This document shows positions 51,177 through 60,216 of a DNA stretch of 64,000 bases, piece by piece. Positions within the stretch are counted from its first letter, which is position 1. Each line of letters begins with the position of its first letter. Source of the stretch: Bacillota bacterium (lineage in GTDB: Bacteria > Bacillota > Clostridia > Peptostreptococcales > Anaerovoracaceae); assembly GCA_021769295.1 (NCBI GenBank), contig JAETTD010000006.1, forward strand, positions 101,119 through 165,118, in the 5' to 3' direction. A program made the translations under genes and the position numbers. The notes below the pieces were generated by a model that made no database searches, had not been told where the DNA came from, and worked only from the letters and a program-made list of their open reading frames with translations.

Positions 51177-52622
51177 ATGGGAGAATTTCTCTGTTCCTTC
51201 AACGAAGGAAGCAAAGATATGAGAGAGCTTCTTGGCGGAAAAGGAGCTAATTTGTCGGAAATGACAGGAATGGGTCTTCCGGTACCCTTTGGATTTACTG
51301 TGACTACAAAAGCGTGCAAAGCCTTTCTGGAAGAGGGCAATAAGCTGAAAGAAGAAATCACAGAGGGTATACATGAAAAAATTCAGGAACTTGAAGAAGT
51401 GACAGGTAAGAAATTTGGCAGCGGAGAAAATCCGCTGCTTGTTTCAGTGCGGACAAGTTCCGTCATAAACATACCCACTATGGCAGGCACCATATTGAAC
51501 CTGGGACTCAATGACGAGACGGTAAAGGGATTGGCTGAGCTTAACGACAGCCTTGAATTTGCCCTTGACAGCTACAGCAGGTTTATACGGATGTATGGAA
51601 GCATTGTCAGAAAAATTCCTCAGCAGAATTTCCTGTCGGCCTACGAAAGGCTTAGGAGAAAGGCAATCTCAGAAGACAGACCTTCGGATAAGTGCAGACT
51701 TCTCTCGGACACGGTCAGAGAGTATAAAGAGATAATTTTGGAGAAAAGCGGAAAGCCTCTGCCGCAGAACGTTTGGACGCAGCTTGCCGAGGCCGTAAGC
51801 GCAGTATTTGGGTATTGGAACAGTGCGGATACGCTGAATTACAGGGAGCTCCATGAAATTTCTGATGACATAGGCGTTGCTGCGGTGGTTCAGTCTATGG
51901 TATTCGGAAACCTGAACGATAATTCCTGCATAGGCACCGTATTTACGAGGGACCCAAGCAGCGGAGAAAACTCCATTTGCGGAGATTTTATGATAAAAGC
52001 TCAGGGCGGCGACCTTATTTTTGCAGAAGTAAAGGCAAAAAAAATAGAGGAGATGCCGGAGTTCTTTAAGGATGCATATAATAAATTTCTTACAATAGCG
52101 ACACTTCTTGAAAAGTACAATAAAGATATGCAGGAAATAGAGTTCACCATAGAACGAAACAAGCTGTATATCCTTCAGACGAGAAAAGGCCGCAGGAGCC
52201 CTGAAGCAGCGGTAAGAATTGCTGTGGAAATGGTCGAAGAGGGTACTGTTGACAGAAAAACCTCCGTTGCCGGCATCAGGGCAGACGACATAAATAAACT
52301 GGTCCTTGCTTCGCTCAAGGGAGAGGATTCGGTAGATGAAGACACGGTTCGCAATTTCAATACTATATTGGAATGGGCGGATGAACTGAGAACTATGGGA
52401 GTCAGAGCCAATATAGATACTCCTGAAGACGCTGCGGCGGCTTTAAGGCTCGGAGCCGAGGGCATAGGCCTTTGCCGCAGTGAGCGGATGTTTTCAAGTG
52501 AGGAGAGGCTTTCGGATTTTATAAACATGATCCTTGCCGATAACGTTAAAGATAAGACTGCTGGCAAAAACTCTTCATATTCCGGAAAAAAGACTGGCAG
52601 CAAAGGTATTGCTCATGCATGA
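51177..52622 (+). CDS. PPDK-like protein, N-terminal portion lacking the phosphohistidine domain
   Basis: A 481-residue protein. Its ATP-grasp part follows pyruvate phosphate dikinase: GGKGANLSEMTGMGLPVPFG near residue 21, SVRTSSVINIPTMAGTILNL and IEFTIERNKLYILQTRKGRR. The family then has a swivelling domain with the catalytic His in a GGMTSHAAV motif; here about 130 residues are missing and ADDINKLVLASLKG passes almost at once to the barrel start VRANIDTPEDAAAALRLGAEGIGLCRSERMF. After FINMILADN homology stops and the frame ends 8 bp into the next frame. PEP formation by the normal route is not possible. A remnant or an altered enzyme. Confidence 0.75.
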   Translation: MGEFLCSFNEGSKDMRELLGGKGANLSEMTGMGLPVPFGFTVTTKACKAFLEEGNKLKEEITEGIHEKIQELEEVTGKKFGSGENPLLVSVRTSSVINIPTMAGTILNLGLNDETVKGLAELNDSLEFALDSYSRFIRMYGSIVRKIPQQNFLSAYERLRRKAISEDRPSDKCRLLSDTVREYKEIILEKSGKPLPQNVWTQLAEAVSAVFGYWNSADTLNYRELHEISDDIGVAAVVQSMVFGNLNDNSCIGTVFTRDPSSGENSICGDFMIKAQGGDLIFAEVKAKKIEEMPEFFKDAYNKFLTIATLLEKYNKDMQEIEFTIERNKLYILQTRKGRRSPEAAVRIAVEMVEEGTVDRKTSVAGIRADDINKLVLASLKGEDSVDEDTVRNFNTILEWADELRTMGVRANIDTPEDAAAALRLGAEGIGLCRSERMFSSEERLSDFINMILADNVKDKTAGKNSSYSGKKTGSKGIAHA

Positions 52623-53283
52623 AGAAAATCCGATTATAGGAAAGCGTGGCAGCAGGCTTGCCGTTTCTTATCCGGAAATCGTAAAAATGCAGACAGAAGC
52701 AATCATGACGGCAGCCATAGAAGTGAAGAGAGAAACGGGCAATGAGCCGAACATATCCATAATGGTGCCTTTTGTGAGCAGCGCCCGTGAATTTGCCAAT
52801 GTGAGAAATACTGTCGAAGAAGCAGCATCGGGTTGCTTCCTCGCAATGGGAGAAGAAGTGGATTATTCGATAGGCACCATGATTGAAACACCGAGGGCTG
52901 CCATTATCGCCGATAAGATAGCCGAAAAAGCAGACTTCTTTTCCTTCGGAACCAATGACCTGACAGAGCTGGTATACGGATTTTCGAGAGAGGATACCGA
53001 GCCGCTGATAGAAGAATACCTGAAAAAAGATTTGCTTGACAAAAATCCGTTTTATACTTTGGACAAAAACGGAGTGGGAAGCCTTATAGCCATGGCCACA
53101 AATCTGGGACGCAAGGCTAAGCCAAAGCTCAAGATAGGACTATGCGGAGACCACGGAGGAGATGCCGAGACCATAGAATTTTGCGGAAAGACAGAGATAA
53201 ATTATGTTTCCTGCTCGACGCTGAGAATTCCGGGAGCAAGGCTGGCCGCCGCGCAGGCGTCAATAAGGGCGTCTGAAAGATAA
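52615..53283 (+). CDS. PPDK-like protein, C-terminal PEP-binding portion
   Basis: A 222-residue continuation of the PPDK barrel in the +1 frame: EENPIIGKRGSRLAVSYPEI, GTMIETPRAAIIADKIA, FSFGTNDLTEL, GLCGDHGGD and YVSCSTLRIPGARLAAAQA, with the general acid Cys retained. About 70-100 residues usually between MFF...R and EENPMLG are absent at the junction. ATG 52615 overlaps the previous stop (ATGCATGA) and has AAAGG upstream, so it could be translated by coupling. A frame at 52534 extends it upstream. Confidence 0.7.
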   Translation: MHEENPIIGKRGSRLAVSYPEIVKMQTEAIMTAAIEVKRETGNEPNISIMVPFVSSAREFANVRNTVEEAASGCFLAMGEEVDYSIGTMIETPRAAIIADKIAEKADFFSFGTNDLTELVYGFSREDTEPLIEEYLKKDLLDKNPFYTLDKNGVGSLIAMATNLGRKAKPKLKIGLCGDHGGDAETIEFCGKTEINYVSCSTLRIPGARLAAAQASIRASER

Positions 53284-53303
53284 TAATATTGAGAGGGGAA
53301 AGA

Positions 53304-53780
53304 ATGATTTCACTTTGGGGAACGACAGCAGGCAATATATTGATGACGTTTTTAATATCCATGGTGCCTGTATTGGAACTTAGAGGAGCGATTCCGCTGG
53401 GCGTTTACAACGGCCTTGATGTGGGTACAGCTCTTGTGGTGGCCATATTGGGCAATCTGGTTCCGGTACCTTTTATAATCATATTTATAAGAAAGATTTT
53501 CAAATGGATGCAGGAAAAGAGCGAAAGATTGGCCAGACTGGTGCATAAATTTGAAGAAAAGGCAGACAAGCGAAAAGACCAGGTTCTCAAATACGAATTT
53601 TGGGGACTTATGGTTCTGGTAGCGGTGCCCCTTCCGGGAACAGGCGCATGGACAGGCGCCCTCGTTGCCGCAATGCTGGATATGCAGCTTAAAAGGGCCA
53701 TGCCTGCCATAACGGTGGGAGTAATCACCGCAGGAATAATAGTTACCATAGCGACTTACGGAGTTAAGGTTCTGATATAA
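53304..53780 (+). CDS. small multidrug-export-family (PF06695-like) membrane protein
   Basis: A 158-residue protein with four or five membrane segments: MVPVLELRGAIPLGVYNGLD at the N-terminus and VAVPLPGTGAWTGALVAAML in the second half are the two conserved blocks, each with an inverted-topology Gly/Pro motif. The family is annotated as putative small multidrug export protein without firm proof. ATG 53304 after AGGGGAAAG. Confidence 0.85.
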   Translation: MISLWGTTAGNILMTFLISMVPVLELRGAIPLGVYNGLDVGTALVVAILGNLVPVPFIIIFIRKIFKWMQEKSERLARLVHKFEEKADKRKDQVLKYEFWGLMVLVAVPLPGTGAWTGALVAAMLDMQLKRAMPAITVGVITAGIIVTIATYGVKVLI

Positions 53781-53796
53781 TCGGCTCTTGTGGGTG

Positions 53797-55233
53797 TTAT
53801 AGCTTGATTTTTCCTGTTATGAGAAGAACGACAGATAAAAGAGCCATTGCAATCAGAAAGGCAAAGGTGATTTTATCTGCTTTTTTCGGAAAAATTTCGC
53901 CGCCTTGCTCTCTTCTTGCCATGGCATACAAAACGGTGCCGGGAGCATACAGCAGGGCAGAAATCAAAAGGTGGGTGACACTGCTTGCATAGAGCATCCA
54001 TATTCCGTAGGCGGAGCCTGCTATGGCATAAAGCCATATCAGAAATTTGCGCCCGTTGTTTAAACCTTCCATACCTTCTCCTTTTGCGGTTATCTTAAGA
54101 CAGTAAAAGGCAGAGAGGGCATAGGGTACCATTATAGCGCTGGTTGCCAAGGCGTAACAGACCTGGTAAGTAGCATCGTTAAAATATATTATGATTAAAA
54201 ATATCTGAGTTACTATCGTTGTTATGAGGACTCCGTTGACGGGAGCTCCTTTTTTGTTTTGCCTTGTAAAGCTTTCCGGGAAGCAATGCTGCAAAGCGGG
54301 GGCGTACACGCTGTCCACACATAGGATTGTATAGGTAAACAGAGCTCCTCCCACCGAAACGATAACGCCTATGTTTACGAGAATGCTGCCCCAAGGCCCC
54401 ACCACATATTCGAGAACGCCTGCCATAGGCGGGTTGCCAAGAGCCGCAAGCTGTTCAGTGGTCATTACGCCCATGCTCAGTACGGAAATCAGCACATATA
54501 AGATAAATAATGATATAAAGGCAAGAATGGTTGATTTGCCGGCGATAGCCGTGCTCTTGGCTCTGCCGGAGATAACTACGGCTCCCTCTATTCCTATGAA
54601 TACCCATACGGTGGTATAGACGGTGGATTTTATCTGTTCCATAAGGGAAAGCCCCGACTGCTCGCCTGTAAAATTTTGTGTAAAAATATCGAAGTCAAAG
54701 GCGCCTGCAAAGATAATGGCCACGATCATGACGATTATCGGTATGACCTTTGCTATTACCACTACGGTGTTTATGGCGATAGCTTCGTTGACTCCCCTCA
54801 TAACCAGAAAGCCGAAGGCCCAGACTATAAGCGAACCTGCAATTATGGAAACCGCATTGGAACCGTTGCCGAATACGGGGAAAAAATTCCCCAGCGAGGC
54901 AAACAGCAGCGTTATAAAAGAAATATTTCCCAAGAGAGCGCTCAGCCAGAATCCCCATGCAGAGTTGAATCCTATATATTCACCGAACCCGGTCTTGGCA
55001 TAGCTGTACAATCCGCTGGTAAGTTCAGGTTTAACTACGCTAAGTCTGAAAAAACAAAGGGTCAGAGTGAGCATACCAAGGCCTGATATTGCCCAGCCCA
55101 CGAGAACGGCAAGAGTGTGAGCGCCCTCTGCGGCAAAGTCGCCGGACAGGCTGAAAGCGCCGCTGGCAAGGGTTGCTCCTATGGCAAACATGGTAATTTT
55201 CCCAAGGCTTAAACCTTCTCCGTTATTATTCAT
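53797..55233 (-). CDS. APC-family basic amino acid transporter
   Basis: A 478-residue transporter with about 12-13 membrane segments. The APA signature is at GKITMFAIGATLASGAFSLSGDF (segment 1 break) and the paired segment 6 VFIGIEGAVVISGRAK. It resembles ArcD/YvsH-like antiporters for arginine, ornithine or lysine. AGGTTTTT/GGAGG upstream. It lies divergent to the 3,5-diaminohexanoate-dehydrogenase-like regulator, which suggests lysine or a breakdown product as substrate; this is inference. Confidence 0.88.
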   Translation of the reverse strand: MNNNGEGLSLGKITMFAIGATLASGAFSLSGDFAAEGAHTLAVLVGWAISGLGMLTLTLCFFRLSVVKPELTSGLYSYAKTGFGEYIGFNSAWGFWLSALLGNISFITLLFASLGNFFPVFGNGSNAVSIIAGSLIVWAFGFLVMRGVNEAIAINTVVVIAKVIPIIVMIVAIIFAGAFDFDIFTQNFTGEQSGLSLMEQIKSTVYTTVWVFIGIEGAVVISGRAKSTAIAGKSTILAFISLFILYVLISVLSMGVMTTEQLAALGNPPMAGVLEYVVGPWGSILVNIGVIVSVGGALFTYTILCVDSVYAPALQHCFPESFTRQNKKGAPVNGVLITTIVTQIFLIIIYFNDATYQVCYALATSAIMVPYALSAFYCLKITAKGEGMEGLNNGRKFLIWLYAIAGSAYGIWMLYASSVTHLLISALLYAPGTVLYAMARREQGGEIFPKKADKITFAFLIAMALLSVVLLITGKIKL

Positions 55234-55263
55234 AAAAACCTCCGTGTGTGTAAATTATAAGCA

Positions 55264-55292
55264 AAAAAGAGCGCTTTTCGGACGCTCTTTTT
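55264..55292. terminator. terminator-like hairpin in a divergent intergenic region
   Basis: AAAAAGAGCG and CGCTCTTTTT form a 10-bp stem with a 9-nt loop. It sits between the divergent starts at 55233 and 55422, so it is not a normal end-of-operon terminator. In the minus direction it could attenuate the amino acid transporter; in the plus direction it has a T-run but no upstream gene. Confidence 0.6.
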
Positions 55293-55421
55293 ATTATCTG
55301 CAATTTGCGGTACAAAATACGTTTAGTTTTAATTTTCAGAAAAATCAAAACGTTGACAGCAGCCTATGATTTAGGGTAATATATTATCAATAATTTAACA
55401 ATATGGAGGCACGCGGCACGA

Positions 55422-57494
55422 ATGAAGTATTTTGGCTTAAACAGAGTAATAGAACCAATAGGCACCATACCTCCTACAGCATGGAAGCTTGACAACTCAA
55501 GGGAACTCAGAGCAAAAGAAATGAGGGTCTCTATAGAAGTGATAAAGCTTGAGGGAGACAACTTCAATCAGATATGCAGCGCATGCGAATATAACGATGC
55601 GCATATAAAAGAAAGACTGCTGAAAATTGTAAACAAGAGAGGAAAACTGCAAAATCCATATACGGAAAGCAGCGGAATCCTGTGCGGAGTCATTGAGGAA
55701 ATGTCGCCGGACTGTGATTTCGGCGGATTTAAAGTCGGCGATGAAATAATCAGCCTTACATCTATAGCGGGACTTCCCATGTATATAGAATCAGTGGATT
55801 TTGTAGATTACAACTATGGAGAAATCTGGTGCAGAGGATATGCAGTGCTTTTTGAATCGACTCAAATTGCGCCTAAGCCCAAAGATGTGGACATTAAGCC
55901 GCTTCTCTGTGCCCTTGACGAAGAGGGAAGCCTGCTCGACATAAGAGACGTGTTCGCTGAAAAGAAGCCGTCGAAGGTTGCCATAATAGGCAGTAATCTT
56001 ATCGAAATGCTTCTCTACGCCAAGATGATTAACGATTACCGTGACAGCAATGTGGAAATCATAGCTGCTGTGGATTTTAATATGGCTGCATACATAAAAA
56101 AGCCGGACTTTATGAAAGTGTTTGACTCACTCGTAGACCGTGTTTACTTTACGGATTTGACAAGACCTATGGACGCCTTTGAATTTATCTTTGAAGGTGA
56201 AAAGGGTGAGGCTATGGACGCCATAATAAATATAGAGGACATTCAAGGCGCAGAAAGCGTCGGTGCAATGCTCGTGCGAAATAAAGGATTCCTCTTTCAT
56301 ACGGGAGTAAAGAGAAATTATTTTCAAAGCCTGATAGCCATAGATTGCCTTGGCAAGGAAGTGACCAACTATGCTCTGGACGGATATGCCGAAGGTGTAT
56401 ATGGTTTTGCCATTGAGCTGATAAAGGATCTTGAAGAAAACCTTAACCTTTTGAATATAATCCTTTCTCACAGACCTAAAAAGAAGATGAGACAGAATGT
56501 GGCCGGGTCAATGGGCAAAATCCTTGACGCTCAGCGCATAGAAGACTTTATTTTCATGAGCCCTGAGACCGCTGAGCTTGTCGATACGGTTCTCAATGTA
56601 GCAAAATATGACTGCAATGTAATAATACAGGGAGAAACAGGCGTAGGAAAGGAAAAGGTCCTCCAGCTTCTTCATAACAACAGCCCTCGCCGAGGCAAGC
56701 CGTGCATAAAGATAAACTGCGCGACCATACAGGAAAATTTGGCTGAGTCTGAGTTTTTCGGATATGAAAAAGGCTCTTTTACGGGAGCTCAGAGCGGCGG
56801 CAAAGAAGGCTACTTTGAAATGGCGAACAATGGAACCTTGTTTTTGGATGAAATAGGAAGCCTGCCCTTGGCGATGCAGTCAAAACTTCTGAGGGTTCTT
56901 CAGGAAAACTCTTTCTACAGGGTAGGAGGGACAGAGCAGAAAAACGTAAACGTAAGGGTGATATGCGCCAACAATGTACCGTTGAAAAAGCTGGTGGAAG
57001 AAGGCAGATTCAGAGAAGATTTGTACTACAGGCTTAATATATGCATGATAGATGTACCTCCTCTCAGAAGGAGAAAAGAAGACGTGGTTTGCCTTGCGGA
57101 TTTCTTTATAAAAAAATACAGTAAAAAATACGGAATAGACAAACAGTTTTCGTTGGAGGCTCTGACAAGGCTTGAAGAATATCACTGGCCGGGAAATGTA
57201 CGGGAGCTGGAAAATACGGTGCACAGGCTCTACATAAGCGAAAAGGATTTGATAATTGATGAAGCTTCGGTAGAGAGGCTTTTAGGCGACAGCATGTACG
57301 AAAATATGGTGTTGGACATGAAAAAAGAGATAGGCCGTCAGCCTACGGTGGATTTTACAAAGATTATGGAAGAACAGGAAAGGCGGCTGATTGCATATGC
57401 CCTGAAAAAAGAAAAAACCACGAGAAAAGCGGCGGATTTTCTGAATATTCCGCAAGCCACCTTAGCGAGAAAAAAGCTGAAATACAATTTATGA
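55422..57494 (+). CDS. sigma-54 activator with a 3,5-diaminohexanoate-dehydrogenase-like sensor domain
   Basis: A 690-residue protein. Residues 1-345 follow L-erythro-3,5-diaminohexanoate dehydrogenase (Kdd), an enzyme of lysine fermentation: KYFGLNRVIEPIGTIPPTAW, KRGKLQNPYTESSGILCGVI, FKVGDEIISLTSIAGLPMYI. The expected Gly-rich NAD motif is changed to VAIIGSNLIEML (residues 186-198), so it may bind a ligand without catalysis. Residues 370-610 are a sigma-54 AAA+ domain: Walker A GETGVGKE (404-411), GSFTGA loop (451-456), Walker B GTLFLDE, arginine finger FREDLYYRLN. Residues 655-690 form an HTH (RKAADFLNIPQATLARKKLK). GGAGG upstream. Probably activates amino acid genes in response to a lysine intermediate. 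Confidence 0.85.
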   Translation: MKYFGLNRVIEPIGTIPPTAWKLDNSRELRAKEMRVSIEVIKLEGDNFNQICSACEYNDAHIKERLLKIVNKRGKLQNPYTESSGILCGVIEEMSPDCDFGGFKVGDEIISLTSIAGLPMYIESVDFVDYNYGEIWCRGYAVLFESTQIAPKPKDVDIKPLLCALDEEGSLLDIRDVFAEKKPSKVAIIGSNLIEMLLYAKMINDYRDSNVEIIAAVDFNMAAYIKKPDFMKVFDSLVDRVYFTDLTRPMDAFEFIFEGEKGEAMDAIINIEDIQGAESVGAMLVRNKGFLFHTGVKRNYFQSLIAIDCLGKEVTNYALDGYAEGVYGFAIELIKDLEENLNLLNIILSHRPKKKMRQNVAGSMGKILDAQRIEDFIFMSPETAELVDTVLNVAKYDCNVIIQGETGVGKEKVLQLLHNNSPRRGKPCIKINCATIQENLAESEFFGYEKGSFTGAQSGGKEGYFEMANNGTLFLDEIGSLPLAMQSKLLRVLQENSFYRVGGTEQKNVNVRVICANNVPLKKLVEEGRFREDLYYRLNICMIDVPPLRRRKEDVVCLADFFIKKYSKKYGIDKQFSLEALTRLEEYHWPGNVRELENTVHRLYISEKDLIIDEASVERLLGDSMYENMVLDMKKEIGRQPTVDFTKIMEEQERRLIAYALKKEKTTRKAADFLNIPQATLARKKLKYNL

Positions 57495-57507
57495 TTATGC
57501 AAAAGTG

Positions 57508-57534
57508 AAGAGGATGCCGCATAGGCATCCTCTT
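57508..57534. terminator. hairpin after the sigma-54 activator gene
   Basis: AAGAGGATGCC and GGCATCCTCTT form a perfect 11-bp stem with loop GCATA. The following T-run is weak (GCACCATGTTTTATTT). Confidence 0.65.
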
Positions 57535-57578
57535 GCACCATGTTTTATTTATTATTTTTTAGGACTTAAATGATGGGA

Positions 57579-57818
57579 TTATTTCATCATCTTAGTCTGG
57601 TAAGTGAAGTCTTTGCCAACTTCTTTCATCGTGTTGAGTCCTGCGATGATAGTGGCTTTTATTTCGTCATCTGTAAAGTCAACTTTTTCTCTTTCTGCAA
57701 AAGCCTTCATTGAAGTTTCAACAATTTCTTCAATGATATCTTTTCCATCAGCAGCGTTAACGTTAAATTCAGTTACCGCTTCGTTAAAAGCTTTGTCTAA
57801 TAATTCTTTCTTGTTCAC
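57579..57818 (-). CDS. small helical hypothetical protein
   Basis: A 79-residue acidic helical protein starting at GTG 57818, 8 bp after GGGAGG; the longer frame to 57896 has no ribosome site. Sequence: NKKELLDKAFNEAVTEFNVN at the start, then DIIEEIVETSMKAFAEREKV and a FTDDEIKATIIAGL segment. No family recognised. It stands alone between the activator gene and the pyrR terminator. Confidence 0.65.
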   Translation of the reverse strand: MNKKELLDKAFNEAVTEFNVNAADGKDIIEEIVETSMKAFAEREKVDFTDDEIKATIIAGLNTMKEVGKDFTYQTKMMK

Positions 57819-57900
57819 TGTGAATACCTCCCGATTTATTTTTAATGTAAGTAATATTTTTTTCAACACCAATATATTATGCAAGTACCGTGCCAAAAAT

Positions 57901-57944
57901 ACAAACCCTCACAAAATGGCTTTATTCAGCCTTTGGGAGGGTTT
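57901..57944 (-). terminator. terminator of the uraA-pyrR operon
   Basis: CAAACCCTC and GAGGGTTTG form a 9-bp stem with a 26-nt loop holding a small inner stem; on the minus strand it runs into TATTTTTGG. It lies about 100 bp past the pyrR stop at 58046. Confidence 0.65.
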
Positions 57945-58045
57945 GCATTAAATTTATATGTGGAATCATTTGATGTTTGACCCAAGAATGGAACAAAATA
58001 GTGGAAACTTTGACTCATTTTATGTTCAAAACATCTGCCGCCCGA

Positions 58046-58588
58046 TTAAGATTCTTCACTGAATAATTTTACGTTTTCTTCACCGTCTATCTCAGAGACG
58101 CTTACAGCTACCGTTTCGTTTTTCGATGTGGGAACGTTTTTTCCCACATAATCTGCACGTATGGGCAGTTCACGGTGGCCTCTGTCGATGAGTACGGCGA
58201 GCTGAATTGCGGCGGCACGTCCGTATTTTGAGGTGGCGTCGAGAGCCGCTCTTGCGGTACGTCCCGTATAAAGCACATCATCGACAAGAATTACGGTTTT
58301 TCCGTTTATGTCAAAGGGAATGGTGCTGCTGTTTATGACAGGGTCATGACAGATTTCGGTCAAATCGTCCCGGTACAACGTTATATCCAGTTCGCCCACC
58401 GGCACATCTTTGTTTTCGATGATTTTAATGTTTTTAGCCAGGACCTTTGCGAGGGGCACCCCTCTCCGCCTGATGCCAAGGAACACTATATTATCCGCAC
58501 CCCTGTTGTTTTCAAGTATCTGGTGAGATATTCTTTTCAGAGCTCTTCCCATTTCTTCCGATGTCATAAGATTGGCTCTCAGTATCAT
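58046..58588 (-). CDS. pyrR: bifunctional pyr operon regulator / uracil phosphoribosyltransferase PyrR
   Basis: A 180-residue protein with the PRPP motif [19 protein letters not shown] and N-terminal [21 protein letters not shown]. PyrR binds a loop in pyr leader RNA to cause termination when UMP is high and also makes UMP from uracil. It is the second gene after uraA; its likely RNA target is the leader at 59975..60105. Confidence 0.94.
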   Translation of the reverse strand: MILRANLMTSEEMGRALKRISHQILENNRGADNIVFLGIRRRGVPLAKVLAKNIKIIENKDVPVGELDITLYRDDLTEICHDPVINSSTIPFDINGKTVILVDDVLYTGRTARAALDATSKYGRAAAIQLAVLIDRGHRELPIRADYVGKNVPTSKNETVAVSVSEIDGEENVKLFSEES

Positions 58589-58599
58589 TTCGATTCTCC

Positions 58600-59907
58600 T
58601 TATATGTTATAAGTCTGGAATTTATCGTTTTCTTCGTTTACGTCTTCCTTAAATTCGTATTCGTTGCCCGGAAGAACAGCGTTGACTGCTATGCCCACTA
58701 TGGAGGCTATTGCAAGGCCGGACAAAGTAACGGAAGCGCCGAACACGTTAAAGGTGATTCCGCCGATTGAGTTGAAGCCCAAAGCGCATACGAGAATAAG
58801 GGCGGCGATTATGGTGTTTCTGCTCTTGGTAAAGTCGACACGGTTTTCGACCACGTTTCTGATTCCGATAGCGGAAATCATTCCATAAAGGATAAAGGAA
58901 ATTCCGCCTATGGTTGCTGCAGGAATGCATTCTATTACGAAGGCCACTTTCGGAATACACGCAAGGGCTATGGCAAACACTGCGGCTATTCTCATTACTC
59001 TTGGGTCGTATACCTTTGTAAGAGCCAGAACCCCGGTGTTTTCGCCGTAAGTAGTGTTGGCAGGTGCTCCGAAGGCCGATGCCAGGCAGGTTGCAAGACC
59101 GTCACCCAGCAAAGTTCTGTGAAGTCCCGGATTTGCGATATAATTTTTCCCTGTGGTGGCTCCTATGGCTGAAATGTCTCCTATATGTTCCATCATGGTA
59201 GCAAGGGCGATTGGCATTATGGTTATAACGGCGCTCAAATCGAACTTCATAATCATAAAATCAGGGAGTCCTACGATAGGCTCATCACCTATGCCGGTAA
59301 AGTCCACAGCTCCCATGGCGATAGCGGCGATATAAGATACTGCTACGCCTATGAGGATAGGTACGATTTTAGCCATGCCTCTGCCCCATATGTTGAACAC
59401 TATTACGGTTACGAGGGCTATCAGTGCGATTAACCAGTTGGTTGCGCAATTGTTGATTGCAGAAGGAGCAAGGATGAGCCCTATGGATATGATGATAGGT
59501 CCCGTAACCACCGGAGGGAAGAATCTCATAACCCTCTTTGCTCCGAAGCCTTTGATTAAGGCTGAAAGAATCAGATATACAAGACCTGCGCAGAAAACGC
59601 CTCCGCATGCGTAAGGCAGCATTTCGGTGTTGGGGGAGCCGTCCTCAAGGAGAGGCGCCACTGCCGCATATCCGCCTAAAAAGGCAAAGGAAGAGCCGAG
59701 AAAGGCCGGAACCTGTCCTTTTGTTATGAAATGGAAAAGGAGAGTTCCAAGTCCTGCCATTAAAAGGGTTGTTGCAATGGGAAGTCCCGTCAGAATAGGA
59801 ACGAGTACCGTTGCTCCGAACATGGCGAAAGTGTGCTGAAGACCTAAAATTATGGTCTTGCCTGTACCTAATGTGCGTACATCGGTGATTGGTTCGTTGT
59901 TGTTCAT
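58600..59907 (-). CDS. uraA: uracil permease (nucleobase:cation symporter-2)
   Basis: A 435-residue NCS2 transporter: [21 protein letters not shown] at the start, the QPPPFG-like region around [45 protein letters not shown] and [10 protein letters not shown]. 14 membrane segments expected. Uptake of uracil, regulated with pyrR through the leader attenuator. AGGAGG precedes the ATG. Confidence 0.93.
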   Translation of the reverse strand: MNNNEPITDVRTLGTGKTIILGLQHTFAMFGATVLVPILTGLPIATTLLMAGLGTLLFHFITKGQVPAFLGSSFAFLGGYAAVAPLLEDGSPNTEMLPYACGGVFCAGLVYLILSALIKGFGAKRVMRFFPPVVTGPIIISIGLILAPSAINNCATNWLIALIALVTVIVFNIWGRGMAKIVPILIGVAVSYIAAIAMGAVDFTGIGDEPIVGLPDFMIMKFDLSAVITIMPIALATMMEHIGDISAIGATTGKNYIANPGLHRTLLGDGLATCLASAFGAPANTTYGENTGVLALTKVYDPRVMRIAAVFAIALACIPKVAFVIECIPAATIGGISFILYGMISAIGIRNVVENRVDFTKSRNTIIAALILVCALGFNSIGGITFNVFGASVTLSGLAIASIVGIAVNAVLPGNEYEFKEDVNEENDKFQTYNI

Positions 59908-59974
59908 GTTGTATTTCCTCCTGAAAAATTTTTTGAAGGAACATCTAAGATTTCAGGGAGCCTTGCGCCTGAGG

Positions 59975-60105
59975 CAATAAAAATAAGCCCTGCCCGGGGC
60001 AAGACCTTCTTAAACTTGGTAATCGCGGATTTTCTTTAAAAGTCAGTATGTACTTTAAATTCTGCGAAAGTTCTGTCAATCTTGCCGGTCTCTCTGTACC
60101 GATTT
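59975..60105 (-). promoter_or_regulatory. pyr-type attenuator: PyrR-binding loop and terminator
   Basis: Read on the minus strand: TTTAAATCGGTACAGAGAGACC (60105 to 60084) carries the ACAGAGAG loop flanked by GGT/ACC, as in PyrR-binding loops. Further down, GTCTTGCCC and GGGCAGGGC (60004 to 59986) pair with two G-U wobbles and are followed by TTATTTTTATTG: an intrinsic terminator. An antiterminator is expected between them. With UMP-bound PyrR, termination is favoured. Confidence 0.75.
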
Positions 60106-60128
60106 AAAGATGTTCTTTTTCATGTAAA

Positions 60129-60157
60129 ATTATATAGTGACGGTGGATTTTTGTCAA
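60129..60157 (-). promoter_or_regulatory. promoter of uraA-pyrR
   Basis: On the minus strand TTGACA (60157-60152) and TATAAT (60134-60129) are 17 bp apart, about 25 bp before the PyrR-binding loop. Confidence 0.8.
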
Positions 60158-60216
60158 TATTGAATGTATAATGTAATAAATGGAAAAACTTATGACAGGG
60201 AGCGTGAATGTATTAA

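Noticed and set aside
52586..52592. A-AAA-AAG slippery heptamer in the PPDK-like gene, in the correct phase for -1 frameshifting
   Set aside because: A -1 shift leads to the third frame, whereas the C-terminal half lies in the +1 frame, so the heptamer cannot join the two halves.
55299..55315. Possible sigma-54 promoter on the minus strand (TTGTACCG, 4 bp, TTGCA) before the APC gene
   Set aside because: The -12 part fits but the invariant GG of the -24 part is missing; too weak to call.
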